A stretch of 64,000 bases of DNA, taken from positions 3,231,501 to 3,295,500 of the forward strand of contig NC_085882.1 of NCBI RefSeq assembly GCF_035222275.1. Reading direction: 5' to 3'. The position numbers were made by a program, and so were the translations under genes. The stretch's first letter is position 1; each line of letters begins with the position of its first letter. Positions 23,601 through 35,769 of the stretch are shown here, one piece after another. The notes beneath the pieces were generated by a model. It was not told the DNA's origin and ran no database searches. It was given only the letters and a program-made list of their open reading frames with translations. The DNA is from Podospora bellae-mahoneyi. Lineage: Eukaryota > Ascomycota > Sordariomycetes > Sordariales > Podosporaceae.

Positions 23601-26600
23601 GCTTCCACCATGCCGTAAAATGAAGGGCGGTTACTCGGGAGACGCCTTGTCGAAAATTATGGCCGAATATCACAAGACTGCGCAACAATTGCTGTTCCTA
23701 CTTCCAGGTTATCACAATGGCCAGACGCAAGACTCTCATTACAGGGACGAGCTATCACATGTATTATCATGCCGCCGTCGATGCGCCGTTAGTTCTGGAG
23801 ACGAGACGCTGCATGACTGGTCGCATGTGCCGAGATGGAGGGGAGCGAACGAGCGGAGAAGGAGGGGGAGATGAGGGGCCTCTGTTTCGTTGAGATGATG
23901 AGGGGTGAGGGGGGACGTTGCGCCGTATTCGTTTCCTCCCACAAAACACAAAACAAATATCTCCGCTGTCTGTCGTGTGTGGTTGGTTTGGTTTCCGAGG
24001 GTTGAGAGCGGAACGGCAAAGAAATCAAGAAGGGCTTTTGTTGAGACTTCTGGTTGGCTTCGCTGAACCTGACGTTTCTTTTTCCTTCGCTTAAGGGAAT
24101 GGGCAAACAAGAATGGGGATGGGGTTCTCGGTACCTGACCGATGACGCCGAGGGCCCTGTCGGATGGCTTCCGAAACTAGAGCGTCGATCCTCTTGTTTC
24201 CACCTGGTTGGCTGTCGTCAGGAGGAAGAGAAAAAGAAAAGGTGAACGGCGCGCTCGAGACTCGTGGCAGAGATCACAATCACAACGGCAGCGTGGTTTA
24301 CACGTGCCGACTTCCTGAATGTCTCGGTCGGCGCTTTTTGCTTTCTTTTGCCTGTCTGAAGGTCTTTTCCGGCTTTTTGAGACATTGATGGAAAAGACTC
24401 ACTGATCAACACCCTCGTGGGCAGGATTACGATACAGTACTTGGACTCATCAGCACACACAGTACGGAGCAGTCGGGAAAGACAATCTTTTGAACAAGAA
24501 ACGGTTTTCGTTTTCAAAACCCCTCCCTACAACCCCGGTCCCCCCCGTCCCCCCGGTCCCCCGGCAGAGAGAGCACAAAAAAGAGAAGAAGAAAAAAGAA
24601 GCTTTCAGCCAATTATCGAGATGCGGGATCCGAGATTCAGAAGGGGGAGCAGATCAACAGATGCCCACCCGAGCGGACGCAACCATGGGCCGTGCTAAGC
24701 GCTAGGCCCTTTTCGGGAACCTCTTCGTGGCCGTGGTTCCGAAGAAAACTCACCACCAGTGCCTGTGAGGCGCTGTAGCTGTGAAGGGCTGGCGCTGTTT
24801 TGTGTGTGGTGGATGATGAGGTGTGAGTGGTTCTTTGTGAGAAAACAATCTTGGTTTTCGTCAACCCCACCACGCACTGCTGGGCATCCGCAGCAAAGCG
24901 ATAATCAACCCAAGTTCCTTTTGCTGCGGGCGCTCCACTCCACCACAAAACGCCCCATATCGGGCCCGGCAGCTGCCGCGGCGCGCAACAACCACCACCA
25001 CCACCACTAACAATGGAACGGCTGGGCTGGGCAGGCCTGGGCTGATGGGGGGAGGAATGAAATGCAGGGACCTGGTTTGGAGATTATTTTGGGTGGTGTT
25101 TAGGAAGTAAAAACCGACGTAAGTAGGTAGGTGGATGAGAACTGGGAAAAGGTTGGGTATCATTCTGGGAGTCGGCAAGGTGAGTTGCTGATTAACGAGC
25201 AACCAAAAGAACTTCTGGAATATGTGTGAGATTACTACACTACAACACTGCAAAGACAACAGTTCAGCAAGCCGTTGAGATTTAGATTACCTACGAACAA
25301 ATTGGGAACTTTTGGACAGAGACAGAAGCGAGCGAGAAACGTCACCGTACCATGCCCATCCTACGGGGAGGGGAGCCATCGTGTGTGTAAGGCAAGGTAT
25401 ATCTATCTTGGCATGGGAACTTTACACACAGTGTTACATACATACCACCATACACCGAACCAAACACCAAAGAACAGATCGCCTCCTGCTCGTTCTTTCT
25501 ACATTTCTTCTAGCGCAAAAGCGCGATTTTGGAATCGCGGAAGGCGGAACGGGCAGCATCGCATCGCATACCGATGGTTATGGTCACATTGTGAGATGCT
25601 ACGTTGGGGTTGTAGTGGGTTGTATGGGTCTGGGCGTTACCACAGTTCGCTTAATGGGCTTTGGGGGTTTGAGGCCGGATAAGGCCGAGTGAGCAGGGCG
25701 GCGGGTTAAAGTTGGAGTGGTGATGGATGGGTTGTGGCGTATGGGTGAGAGAGGGGAAGGATGGGAGATCTTTGGCGTTGTGTCGGGAGGATGTCGAAGT
25801 CACGAGCTGGAATAGGATGGTTGGAAGGTAGGAGTGGTGGTATTTGGTTGGGTTTGGGAGGTAGGTTGCTGTTGAGGGGGATACGGGGCCACAGAGGAAG
25901 GTATGAGGGCATCATGAAAGGGACCAAGAGATGACCTTAACAGGCTACTGACACAAAGCTGGAGACTGGAGTCTTCCTGGAAGGCTTTCTCCCTGAACAA
26001 TACCTTCTGCTGACATTAACAGGTTGAGAAGAGTTTTTGATCACAAGTTTTGGTGCTCTCAACCTAGACACCGGGCAACATTGTAAATGACACAAGAAGC
26101 TGATCCATACTCTACGTCAAAGAAAGATACGGCAACCTCTGGCGCATTGGCAGACTTTCGAGATTGGCGAATGTGTTTGTTGAGAAGCACGCCTTCTGCC
26201 ACAATGTAGACTTCCGCTTATTCCTTCTGTCTTTCTACCTGTATGGGCTTATAGCTATCTGGGCATTGCAAGTAGCAAATAAAATCTGGTGACATGCTGT
26301 GACTCGTTACGCCCTGCACTTGAGATACCTTGAGCTCGGAGAACGCCAGATCTGTTTGACATCGCCCGCAACTTCCGGCAGTGTTTTCTCCTAAGCCTCC
26401 AGGTCTAATTGAGCAAACTACCGCAAGCCAAAAAATATGTGCACCTACGTTCAACGACTGGGCCTCGAGCGATTAGTAGACTTTTGTGTTGCTTGACTAT
26501 CTCCTCCAAGGACGTCTATCTGCCAGTGTTTATCTGTCAGTCAAAACCCTCAATGAAGGATCCCATCAGTCAGGTCACTGCAGGAATATTCTGTCATCGG

Positions 26601-27012
26601 CGAAACCCATGACAGAGAGTACTGAATCTCGATCCAACTAGGTGAGCCGTCTCACAAGTCTAAGCAGCTTCGTGATACCTCCCTTCTATTACAAGTCCAG
26701 TCACAGCAACAGGTCTGTTTCACCAGGTTAGGTAGGACTTCCATAGAAAGCTTGCTTACCAAGCTGGTACACAGCGTTTCCCCAATCGCAACGGTGGCAA
26801 CTCTAACCGGAGGAAACACTAAACGGGACAACATAGGACAGATATATATATCAAGGCTATGTATGTTGGCCTCAATATAACATCGTCAGGATTCTCAACA
26901 CCCCAAAATGCTTTGCGGCTGGGTACTATCACAACAACAATATGCAAGACAAAACGAAGCCCAAAAACCATCATGTTCTAGGTAAAGGTATCATAAATCG
27001 CCACCCCATTTT

Positions 27013-29561
27013 CTACTCCGGAGGGGCCAAGCCCGTCAGCCCCCCAGCCAACCCTTGCATCCTCCTCCCCAGCAAATCATCCGAACTCGCCAACCTCTTG
27101 ACCAAACCCCCATTGTCACCATCGGCCCTCGCCGTCCTGACTCTTCTCTTCTTCTTCTTTTGCCCCCCCGAACCAGAGCCACTCCCGGACCCGCTATCCG
27201 CCCCATCACCCGAAACCATAACCTTTGGCAGTTCCTCTGTCCCATTAACTTTCCCATTCGTCAAAACCGACGTAGTCGACGCCCTCTCCCTCGTCTTTCC
27301 AGGAGCAGCAGAAACAGCAGGGCCCGGCCGTGACCTACTCATCCTCATCTCCAGCACCCCATCGCCCTCGGTCCCATCCGTCACAGCCGTCGCCCCGCTA
27401 TCCCTCCTCCCCCTCTGGTGGTGTGGCGTCCGGTTGTTCATCTCCTGAGTATGAACCCTATACTCACCCCCCTCATTCCTGCTGCTTCCCCTCCCCCTCT
27501 CTTCCCTCCTCCTCCTCCGTCTCTCCCCCTCTCTAAACCCCTCCTCTATCCAACTCCCCGTCTTGTCAAACAACCCCCATGCAGGCGGGTAAACAGAAGG
27601 AAACTGCAAAAACCCATGGCTAATCCCCGGTATGAGCGCCACTTCCGCAAACGCATTCTCGTCGAACCCTTCTGTCAACGCGTCAGTGTCGCGGTATTCG
27701 TAACGGGTGCCGTTGCTGGCCATTTGTGCCGCCTTGACGCGGCGGAGGCGGCCGGCGAAGATGACCGTGTCGTCTACCAACGGGTCTCTTTCCCCGGTCA
27801 GGAAGTAAGTTTTGGGAAAACGGGACAGCAGGACGTCTGGACACAAAATAGGACACAAAAGGTAGTCTTGGCTGAAGTCGGGACGGTTGTGAGGGCCGAC
27901 GTAGAGGATGATCATCGCGCGCATCATTTCTGGTGTTAGGACTCTGTCGTTGAAGTAGGAGATCATGCTTGACATTGCGAGGCGGGTTTTGAGGGGGGAG
28001 GGGTGGTGGGAGGTGGATGGCTGTTTCTTTTTGCCGGAGGAGGCGGTTTGGTCGAGGGAGGTGGAGGAGTGAGGGGGTGTGGTGGGGAGGGATTTGGGAG
28101 ACAGAGGCAGGGGAGAGGTAACCGGGGGGAGGTGGAAGGTTGTCGATCCGGCGTGGGCGTATTGTGGTGCGGGAGAGAGACACGGTTCCCGATTGCGGAG
28201 GATAGCATGTTCGTCTGGGTTGAGCTTGGCGGGGTCAAAGTTGACGGCGGTGGAATCCGAGTCCGGAAGGGTACCCGAGCTGATGTTGTCGTTGTTGTCG
28301 TTGTTGTTGTTGTTGTCGGGTGTGCCGTCGTCTTCGTCGTCGGATTGGTGGGGGGTGCCGACGAGGTCGTTGTACTGCATTGTCTTGCGTTGGAGGACGC
28401 GTTTGTTGGTGCCGCGCATGCGCCGGTCTTTGATGAGGGCCATTTGCTCGTCGCTCATCCAGCTGCCGATGTTCATGTCCAATGCTGGGTAGAACAACAC
28501 CAAAGCTTCGGGGATGGGGAGGTCGGTTTGCCCTTGAAAACGCCGGATGGGACTGCTGCCGCTTTCGGTGATCATAATCGTCATTGCCGTCGCCAATGTA
28601 CCGCCGGCGCTGTCACCAGTAATGACCACCCTGGGAACCTGCTCCCCGCTCATTCCCACGCACCTCCCCTTTGACCTAATCAACGTGCAGTAAACATCAT
28701 AACACTCATTCAGCGCGTACGGAAACGGGTACTCGGGCGCCTTTTTGTAATCCAAACTCAAAATCGGCAGCCCCGTCTTCGCCGCCCAAGCAAACAGCTT
28801 ATCGTCATTGCACCTCGGGTCCATGGCCACAAACCCACCCCCAGGAATATCAAGCACAAGCTGGTTATGTCCCTGCTCCCTCAGCTCGCTGAGCGGCCCG
28901 TCAAAATACAGCCACCCCTCCACCGGCTCCTTATAATCACTGGTACTCGGCCTAGGTATCCTCACCTGCCTAGGCGGCCACTTTGTCATTCTCGGCCTGA
29001 CCAACCCCTGCAGCGTCCTCAAATAAGGGGACTCGACCCCCTTATTCCAGCTAACCCTTAGATGATCGACAGTGATATTCCCCCTGACCTTTCGCACCTT
29101 TTCATCAGCCTTTTCTGCCGCCACCATGTAAAACAGCGAGAAGACGATACTGGCGGCGTCACGGAGCCATTTTGTCTTGATGGGCATGGCGGTCCAGAAA
29201 CCTGCGTCTAGGGCGGTGAGGATCCAGGTGGCGCGGAAGTAGGTCGCGTCGTACATGTTGGCTAGGGGGTCGGGGGAGGCGAGGCCGACGAGGGTGGAAA
29301 AGTTGCGGGCTGAATAGAGGTAGAGCATGGTGATTGTGAGGGTTTGCCAGAAGGTGAGGCGTCTGGAGAGGCATTTTGAGAAGAAGCGTACGATTGGGGG
29401 ACCGTTTTTGTTGCCTCTGTTTGGGTTGGTATTAGCAAGGTGCTCTGTTGCAGGGCAGAGAAAACATACTTGAGGAGGTAGGCCGTCCAAAATGCCAGGA
29501 CAGCCAGAACCTGTAGACGGCGGGACTTGACGGATGGTCGCCCCAAGACATGGTCAATCAT
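27013..29561 (-). CDS. Membrane-anchored HSL-family lipase/esterase
   Basis: Two exons (29561-29470 and 29416-27013, intron donor GTATGT, acceptor CAG) encode 831 residues. Hydrophobic segments near residues 14-31, 52-70 and 113-131 suggest N-terminal membrane association. The hydrolase core follows: oxyanion-hole PGGGF (222-226, in place of HGGG), nucleophile elbow GDSAGG with Ser300, then after a long low-complexity insert (Asn/Asp run, Ser/Pro-rich) the probable acid in GERDPLVDD and catalytic His in GISHGFLQF. This is the hormone-sensitive-lipase/GDXSG arrangement, so the substrate is probably an acylglycerol, steryl ester or other lipid ester. The tail is Ser/Gly/basic-rich. The N-terminal exon is chosen because it restores a start methionine and a hydrophobic anchor; the second exon alone would start in the intron. 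Substrate and organelle are not shown by sequence. Confidence 0.86.
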
Positions 29562-31553
29562 GGTGGCGGTTGAGTGGTAGTGGTGACGGCCACCTTCACC
29601 GTTGACCGTTGGACGTTGTGTGTTTTGCTAGACAGTCAGACGTTGAGCGGCTTGTGGTGCTATCACGGGCGTTGGAGATTGGAGATGCGGCTTAAGGCGG
29701 TTCAAGGGATGGTGGTGTGGTTGCTGACAAGAGACAAGACACAAACAAAGACAAAGTGAAATCTGAGACAAACAAAGAATTCAAGTCTCGTGCGTAGAAT
29801 GGTAGGAAGTTCTCGAGACAGTCCGTCAGCAAGGAGCTAGTATACAAGATAGAAAGGATAGACACGAGATGTGTGTCGAACATAAAAAAAAAAGAAAGAG
29901 AAAAACGACCTCAAAATGGCACATGGCCTGCCCAGCTCCGGCGGTCTAACCTGTTCCCATCTCTGGTTTCCGAGAGTCCAATGAGCAAGAAAAGCACAAG
30001 CGGAAAAAGCGGAGGTTTGAATGGGTGACGGGCTGTTTCGTTCCAGGCACCGTCCGCACGAATCATGGCGTCACGGGGTGTCGCTGCTCTTGATCATGCT
30101 GAGCTGAGAAAAGGCGGTGCTTTTGGCATGTGATTCAGCCAGGAACTGGGAGCCAGCAGCCTTGTCCATTGCTTGCGTGGGGGTGGGGTTTTGGGGTTGT
30201 GCGGAACCCCGACCGAAACCCCGCAGCCACCTCCACTCCCGTTGATTTGCATCGGTTTTTTGTCTGGGGAAATGGAGTTCAATGCTTCTGTGGACATGGG
30301 GAACCTGTTTTCTTACGACTTCGATTATCCGGGCATTTGTCTGTCTTGAATGATTAACAGCCACAGAGGTCGAACAAGGGTTCATATTTGGTGCCGACAG
30401 CCATCTGCAGGATCAAGTGATGCACAGTAAAAGAAAAGCCGTGAAATCCAAGACACCGACTGCATGCATCGCCGTCAGGGAACACAGCATGTGCCGACTC
30501 CGGGGCAGCTTTGGTCGGAACCCGGCGCCGGGAATCTTGGCTTGGGTGTTGCACTGACAGACGGACCAGTCCTGATTTGGGGCTAGGGCAATGCTTCTTT
30601 TTGCTTGTGATCGAGTGTTGGGATCGCAGTTGTGATATTCGGGCACATTACGACGAAGGCGATTGCAAAGAAAGTGGCAGAAGATCCATTTGTCTGACTG
30701 AAAAAGAAGTCTACTGAAATGAGACATCACATGGTGATACTTGAGCTAATCCAGCTTGCACTTGATCTTTCGATATTTCGATAGCTTCGTGTAGCGACAG
30801 GCAGACAGCAACTGGATTGTTACTCGAGTCGCAAGCATGTGACTGTGTCTAGGGGACAGGCATATCTTTGACAATTCATTCTCTTGTGAAACCCAAGTTT
30901 AAGGCATCTTCAATAATCACGGGTCAGGCGGTGAGGCTTCTCTTCCCAATGGCTCAGCAAAACCAAGCACACAGTGAAAAAGGAAAAACATCAAAAATTG
31001 CGACCGGGACGGACCCGAAGGCCAATCCATGACGGAGAACTCCTCGCTGTGCAATGAAGGCTCCCCGCCATACTTTGAGAATTTCTTGATCCTCCCAAAG
31101 TCAATCAAGGTAAGTATGAAGAAGAAAAGAAAAGAAAAGAGGAAGAGGATTTGGGGGGAGGGGAGCCCTCCATATATACTCAGGTGTCATGGGTCCGTGC
31201 ACTCCTGCAAATCCCCAACAGAGTGCGAAATGTCCGAGCGCCCTGTGGATGCCAGCTGGTGAACCGTGCCCTGAGATTAGAAAGACTTCCAGCTGCCGTG
31301 CGCTGAAGCTTCAACTGGCAACCTCTTTTGTCTGACCTCATCGGCAGAGGTGGCAGCTCCTTGCTTTGCGCCTTCATCGCCCATCCGCCAGACCATCGCA
31401 CTGCACGTCACGCAGCGCAGCCATGCCCATCACTAGCAGAAGTCAATTAGAGAATCATGCGCTGACGCGGACACGATAGCGCCCGCCGCCCGACCCCAGT
31501 CACCCCCTATCCAACTTCCACACAGTCGTTATCTTTCCTATCCAGCAGCCACC
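29562..31553. other. Divergent intergenic region, lipase and DLT1
   Basis: About 2 kb between two divergently transcribed genes; it must contain both promoters. No coding region is supported. A/G-rich homopurine patches occur near 29885-29905 and 31115-31160. Confidence 0.5.
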
Positions 31554-33059
31554 ATGGCCCGAATGTCCGCCGCCTCCTTTCTTTTCGTCGTCGTTTACAA
31601 CTTTTTCTACTACGCCCTATACCTCGTCTGCATTGCCTTTCTCGTCGTCACCCCCGCCGATCTAATCCAGCAAGCTTTCGCAAAGAAACAAAACTGGAAC
31701 ATCTTGGTCGTCACTGTCTGCTACGTCGTTACTGTGTTGGTCATCTTTTTTATCTACGTTACCAGAATCTACATCAGCCGCAGTGTTCTCTCGTCAATAC
31801 CCAAGAGCTGGATACCCATCGACAAGGGCGATGTACCGCGCAGTGTCAGGGAGATGATTGTGGAGGGGCTGAGCAGGAGCGCTGCCATTGCTTACGAGGC
31901 CAGGCCGAGAGTCCCGCACCCAATGATACAACCAGTAACGACACATACGGGAACCGTCGAAGAGAAACAGAAATCCAGCTGGAGGGGAAAATGGAGGAGT
32001 AAAAGCAGTGGAAGCGGAGGGGCCGTGTCTGTCATTGAGGGAGGAGACGCGATTGGTCTCGAAATGGGCATGCTCCCTGATCAACAACAGCAGCGTGCCG
32101 TATGGGGAGACATTGAACACCCTGGTTGGTCATCACCGGTATCAACGGGTTTGCCCCCGAACCTGCAGTACTCGACCGTTGTATCCGAACTTCCGAATCT
32201 TATCGAAGCCAAGGCGCTCACCCTTGCGCCACCGGATCCAGACTCACGTACCCTGCCTCCAACACTTGACCCAGAAGCTGTCGCCATGTTGCAAAGGCCA
32301 GAAGGAGGAGTAGGACTCAGGGAATACTTGGGTCTGTTGACCGAGATGGGAGTTCTGACGGCATCACCGACGACAACCGATTTCCTGTCGCAGTATGAAC
32401 GAGCCCGATTCTCAGCCAGACCGCTGACCAGTGACGAGTTCCGAGAGTTGATGCATTTGTTTGCTGAAGTTTTGAGAAGCATGCAACCTTTTGATCCAGC
32501 TCTCGCTTATGACGATTACGACGATGACTCGTTTAATGATGGAATCCCACAGGGAGAACGAGAAGGCGAACAGACACAGTCAGAAAGTGATATTGATAAC
32601 GATGCGCCGAGAGGAACCAGTCCTTCTAGTGCAGGGCAGAGTTTGCATTCGGGCTTGGGTCTGGGGATAGGGAATGGTCAGAATGCCGGTGGTGATAACG
32701 ACAGTCTGGGCGGGAAAAGCTCCAGTGCCTCAACGACATGGAGTCAGGGTCGTGGTTCAAGACATTTGAGACCTGGGATGGGAGTGCGAAACTCATCTGC
32801 CAACACCTGGCTGTACCAGACTGCGCCAACAACTCCAAAAAGCACCAGACATGCTGGAGTGTCCGATTCCAGTGGCGACAGTGACGCAAACTCGTTTGCG
32901 CAAACCAGACATCCATACCAAGTTGACGGCACCAGCGGCAGTGGCAGTGGAAGAAGTGTACGATCAATAGGAACAAACGGAAGCGGAGGATCAGTCATCA
33001 GGCTGGCTGCCGATGGGGATGGAACAGACTTGCCATATGTGTTTACCGGTGTGAACTGA
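31554..33059 (+). CDS. DLT1: Dlt1-family membrane protein (defect at low temperature)
   Basis: Intronless gene of 501 residues with a textbook start context (CCACCATGG). Two hydrophobic segments (about 8-32 and 48-70) form an N-terminal membrane hairpin. They are followed by the strongly conserved block IPKSWIPIDKGDVPRSVREM and GLSRSAAIAYEARPRV that marks the fungal Dlt1 family. A second conserved part (about 240-310) contains LREYLGLLTEMG and ARFSARPLTSDEFRELMHLF. The last 180 residues are acidic and Ser/Gly-rich and probably disordered. The yeast homologue is needed for growth at low temperature; its biochemical role is unknown, so none is assigned here. Confidence 0.9.
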   Translation: MARMSAASFLFVVVYNFFYYALYLVCIAFLVVTPADLIQQAFAKKQNWNILVVTVCYVVTVLVIFFIYVTRIYISRSVLSSIPKSWIPIDKGDVPRSVREMIVEGLSRSAAIAYEARPRVPHPMIQPVTTHTGTVEEKQKSSWRGKWRSKSSGSGGAVSVIEGGDAIGLEMGMLPDQQQQRAVWGDIEHPGWSSPVSTGLPPNLQYSTVVSELPNLIEAKALTLAPPDPDSRTLPPTLDPEAVAMLQRPEGGVGLREYLGLLTEMGVLTASPTTTDFLSQYERARFSARPLTSDEFRELMHLFAEVLRSMQPFDPALAYDDYDDDSFNDGIPQGEREGEQTQSESDIDNDAPRGTSPSSAGQSLHSGLGLGIGNGQNAGGDNDSLGGKSSSASTTWSQGRGSRHLRPGMGVRNSSANTWLYQTAPTTPKSTRHAGVSDSSGDSDANSFAQTRHPYQVDGTSGSGSGRSVRSIGTNGSGGSVIRLAADGDGTDLPYVFTGVN

Positions 33060-35673
33060 GAAAGTGCTGCTTATTATGTAGGATTATGGGACGAAGCAAG
33101 GCGTTTTTGGTGGGACTATGGTTAGTAGATGTAGGATCTTTTTGACGTAGTATATAATGATAATGTATTTCCAGGTAATTACTCCTGATATCAGGTTTGA
33201 TGTTCATGATGCGCCACATGGAAGACAACAAGCCACTTTTACATCAGCAAATATCCGGTTTGCCAAGACAGCCACCCCCTTGTGCCCCCACTTTTGTTGG
33301 GGAAAGGGGTAAACAAAACATGGGGTTGCTATGTGAGGTTGTGCTCCGGGTGGGAGACTTAAGACATTACACAGCATTGTTGAAGCGACATAAAAGGTTT
33401 ATGGAAGAATGACGAAGGAGCTGTTTGCTTAATGAAACTAAATGTACGTGGATAAAGCATGTTAGATATCAGATGTGTCATAGACAGACGCGAGGTTGGA
33501 GCTGACTGTGTGATTTTTGGGGCGATATTGGGAAGGGAAGATTCAAAGAAGTCCGGTGAAGTCGCTTGAGAAGATATGTGTAGTTTGTCGGTGGGACAGA
33601 AAGCTGTCTTGCAGCTGTTGGGAACAACTCTTGTTAGGACTGCTACTGAGGCGCATTCCGCTTCTTACAAACTGATTAAAACCACACGGCTAGAGAAACT
33701 CCATCTTCTCACCCAAGAGACCACGGGAAAGTACGCCGCCTTTCTGCTTCCTCCCAACGTAATCCCAACTCAACCCATATCCCCATGATTGCTGGGACAG
33801 CAGGAAATTTACGCTCGAGATCTCGGACTATCATACTCCCGTTTACGAATCCTCTTTTTTCATCCCCGAGCTTCTCGACCCTGCCACTGCCCAGACCTAC
33901 CTGGGGTCGTTTCGCCACGAGCACCGACAATACCTCCAAGGTAACAAAGATTACCGTTAGGCCATTGCAAACATTCACCGTTACCGCTCTGGAGCCCCTG
34001 CTCTCGTCGGATAGGCCTAGGGCGGAAATCCCGCTCCCGGGCGCTCCCGAACGCAGGCTGCCAGAAGGGACCAATTATTATGAAGCTCGCCGACGGGACC
34101 TGTACAGTTAGACAGGAGCTTCTCGACACTGTAGTACCATCCACACCACGGTACGATAACCTCAGACAATACCCCGCGGCCGTCCCCGGAAATCCAAAGT
34201 TCGGTGGTTGGGCTTCGAACTGGAGAAGGATCTGACGATGGGGTTGGTTCGTGCTCTGTAAGAGGGGGAGTTTGGGAAGGAGGGTGCAGTGGCGGGGTCG
34301 GGGTTGTAGGTGACTTTTGGGGAGGGGGTGGTGAGATTGATGTTGTTTCGAGGGGTGATGTGAGGGGGTTGGCTGGGATTGAGGTCAATAGCTAAGAAAG
34401 ATGAGGGATGGAGGGAAGATGGTGTTGGGGTCGGCTTAAATCAACGGGATACTGGGATTGGACTGGAAAAAGACTTTGTCTGAGCTTGTCTAGTAACAAC
34501 TGTGGGGCTTTTATGGCTGGATCGGGACTGTTAATAGGGCTTATGGTAACTTTGTTGGCTTTTGTCGATTATACGGAGCAGGATTGTTTTTTACTGTTTA
34601 AGTCAAAGAGTTGTTCTTTTAGTAGAATCTGGCGTTATAGCTGTTCCTTCCGGATTAAAGACTATGCAAGTCCCACCTCAATCTTCTCCTTGCGGCTGCT
34701 TACCTTATATCACAAAATGAAAAAGCCTTGCGCACATACATCATCACTTTGCCTTTCAACCTCTTCTTTGGGATTTTCTTGTCGCAGTTGCTCTTGTTTG
34801 ATGCTTCTGTCTTTGGTGGGTCTGGCTTCAATGGGCCACTATCTGAGCGAACAAGAACCTAAAATTACCTCGTGCCTTCGGCACAGCAGTTATCCTGGGA
34901 GGTTATTCCTGTTGTTGAGTGGGTACCAAGCCCTATACACTGATGTGAGCGACATATCGCCTTGACCACCCAGCAACTTTGGTGTATCAAAACCTCGACG
35001 GCTCCAATATGATGCCCGAGCCTGCTGATGATTAAACTCGAACATGGTGTCTTCTGGCATGTGCTTCCGTCGATAATGTTTGAATTCCGTGACCCGTAAC
35101 GGAATTGCGGTAATACCCGATGGTAGTCTGGTTCAGTGGTCTGAACAGTTCCTCGCACTCGTTATCTCGGCGATCTGGAGCAGCTCAGCACCCTCGGTTT
35201 GATGGTAACGATTTCTCTGTTTCTTGACGTCCTGATTCAACTATTGCTATCCTTCCTGTGTATTCCATGTGTGCACATCTCGAGTCTCATGTCCATAATC
35301 ACCAGTCCGCTGCTCCATATTCCCAGCTCACACCACCCACCGCCGGCCTCTCACCTCCGGCCATCACCAGCCCCCATCCCCAGTCCCCATCCCCAGTCCC
35401 GCCAGCTCCTTCCCGCTTGCTTCAGCCGCTGTGAGTCACCCTCCTCAGCCGCCCCAGACACGCTCAACACCTGGCAACCACCCCGGCACCTGCAGTCAAT
35501 CCACACCGTCTTCCGGCCCCACAATTCCGGCCATACTGTCGCCAAACCGGAGCTACCTCCTAAAATTTCCGCCGGTCCTCCCTCCCTCTCTCTCTTCTTC
35601 TTCACCCGCAACCAAAAAACGACGCCGGAACTGCCGGCACCACCAACCACCACCCACCAGCGACGACATCCCC
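33060..35673. other. Gene-free spacer between DLT1 and the eight-exon unknown gene
   Basis: About 2.6 kb. Minus-strand open frames around 33710-34390 overlap but begin only at non-ATG codons and show no domain, so no gene is called. C-rich direct repeats (ATCCCCAGTCCCC-like) occur near 35375-35402 in what is probably the leader of the next gene. Confidence 0.5.
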
Positions 35674-35751
35674 GTAAGTATCTTCGCTTCCACGCCCTGC
35701 TCTTCATCAGCTGGGACCAAAATATCTCGTCTGCTAACGCTTCAACTTTAG
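35674..35751 (+). other. Probable 5'-UTR intron of the eight-exon gene
   Basis: Donor GTAAGT at 35674, branch-site CTAAC near 35733 and acceptor TTTAG ending at 35751, 18 bases before the ATG at 35770. Length 78 nt fits fungal introns. Inferred from splice consensus only. Confidence 0.65.
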
Positions 35752-35769
35752 AAGAAAATCGAATAAAAA

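Larger units (their letters stand above)
17070..27012. other. 9.9-kb gene desert upstream of the Zn2Cys6 gene
   Basis: No gene with recognisable domain, conserved motif or credible exon chain on either strand. The many open frames are short (mostly under 130 codons), mutually overlapping and of erratic composition; the longest (18406-19071 minus, 221 codons; 20669-21139 plus, 156 codons) show no family features. Base composition is balanced, so this is not a simple RIP-degraded, AT-rich block. Small repeats occur at 19735-19756 and 20605-20646. It could be an extended promoter or leader of the regulator gene, host non-coding transcripts, or hold fast-evolving genes I cannot recognise. Confidence 0.55.

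Noticed and set aside
28003-28674. 223-codon plus-strand frame opposite the lipase
   Set aside because: Gly/Val-rich antisense shadow of the lipase low-complexity insert and active-site region.
33709-34388. Overlapping minus-strand frames that might form a small spliced gene
   Set aside because: They start only at TTG-type codons, and no intron joining them gives a coherent protein.
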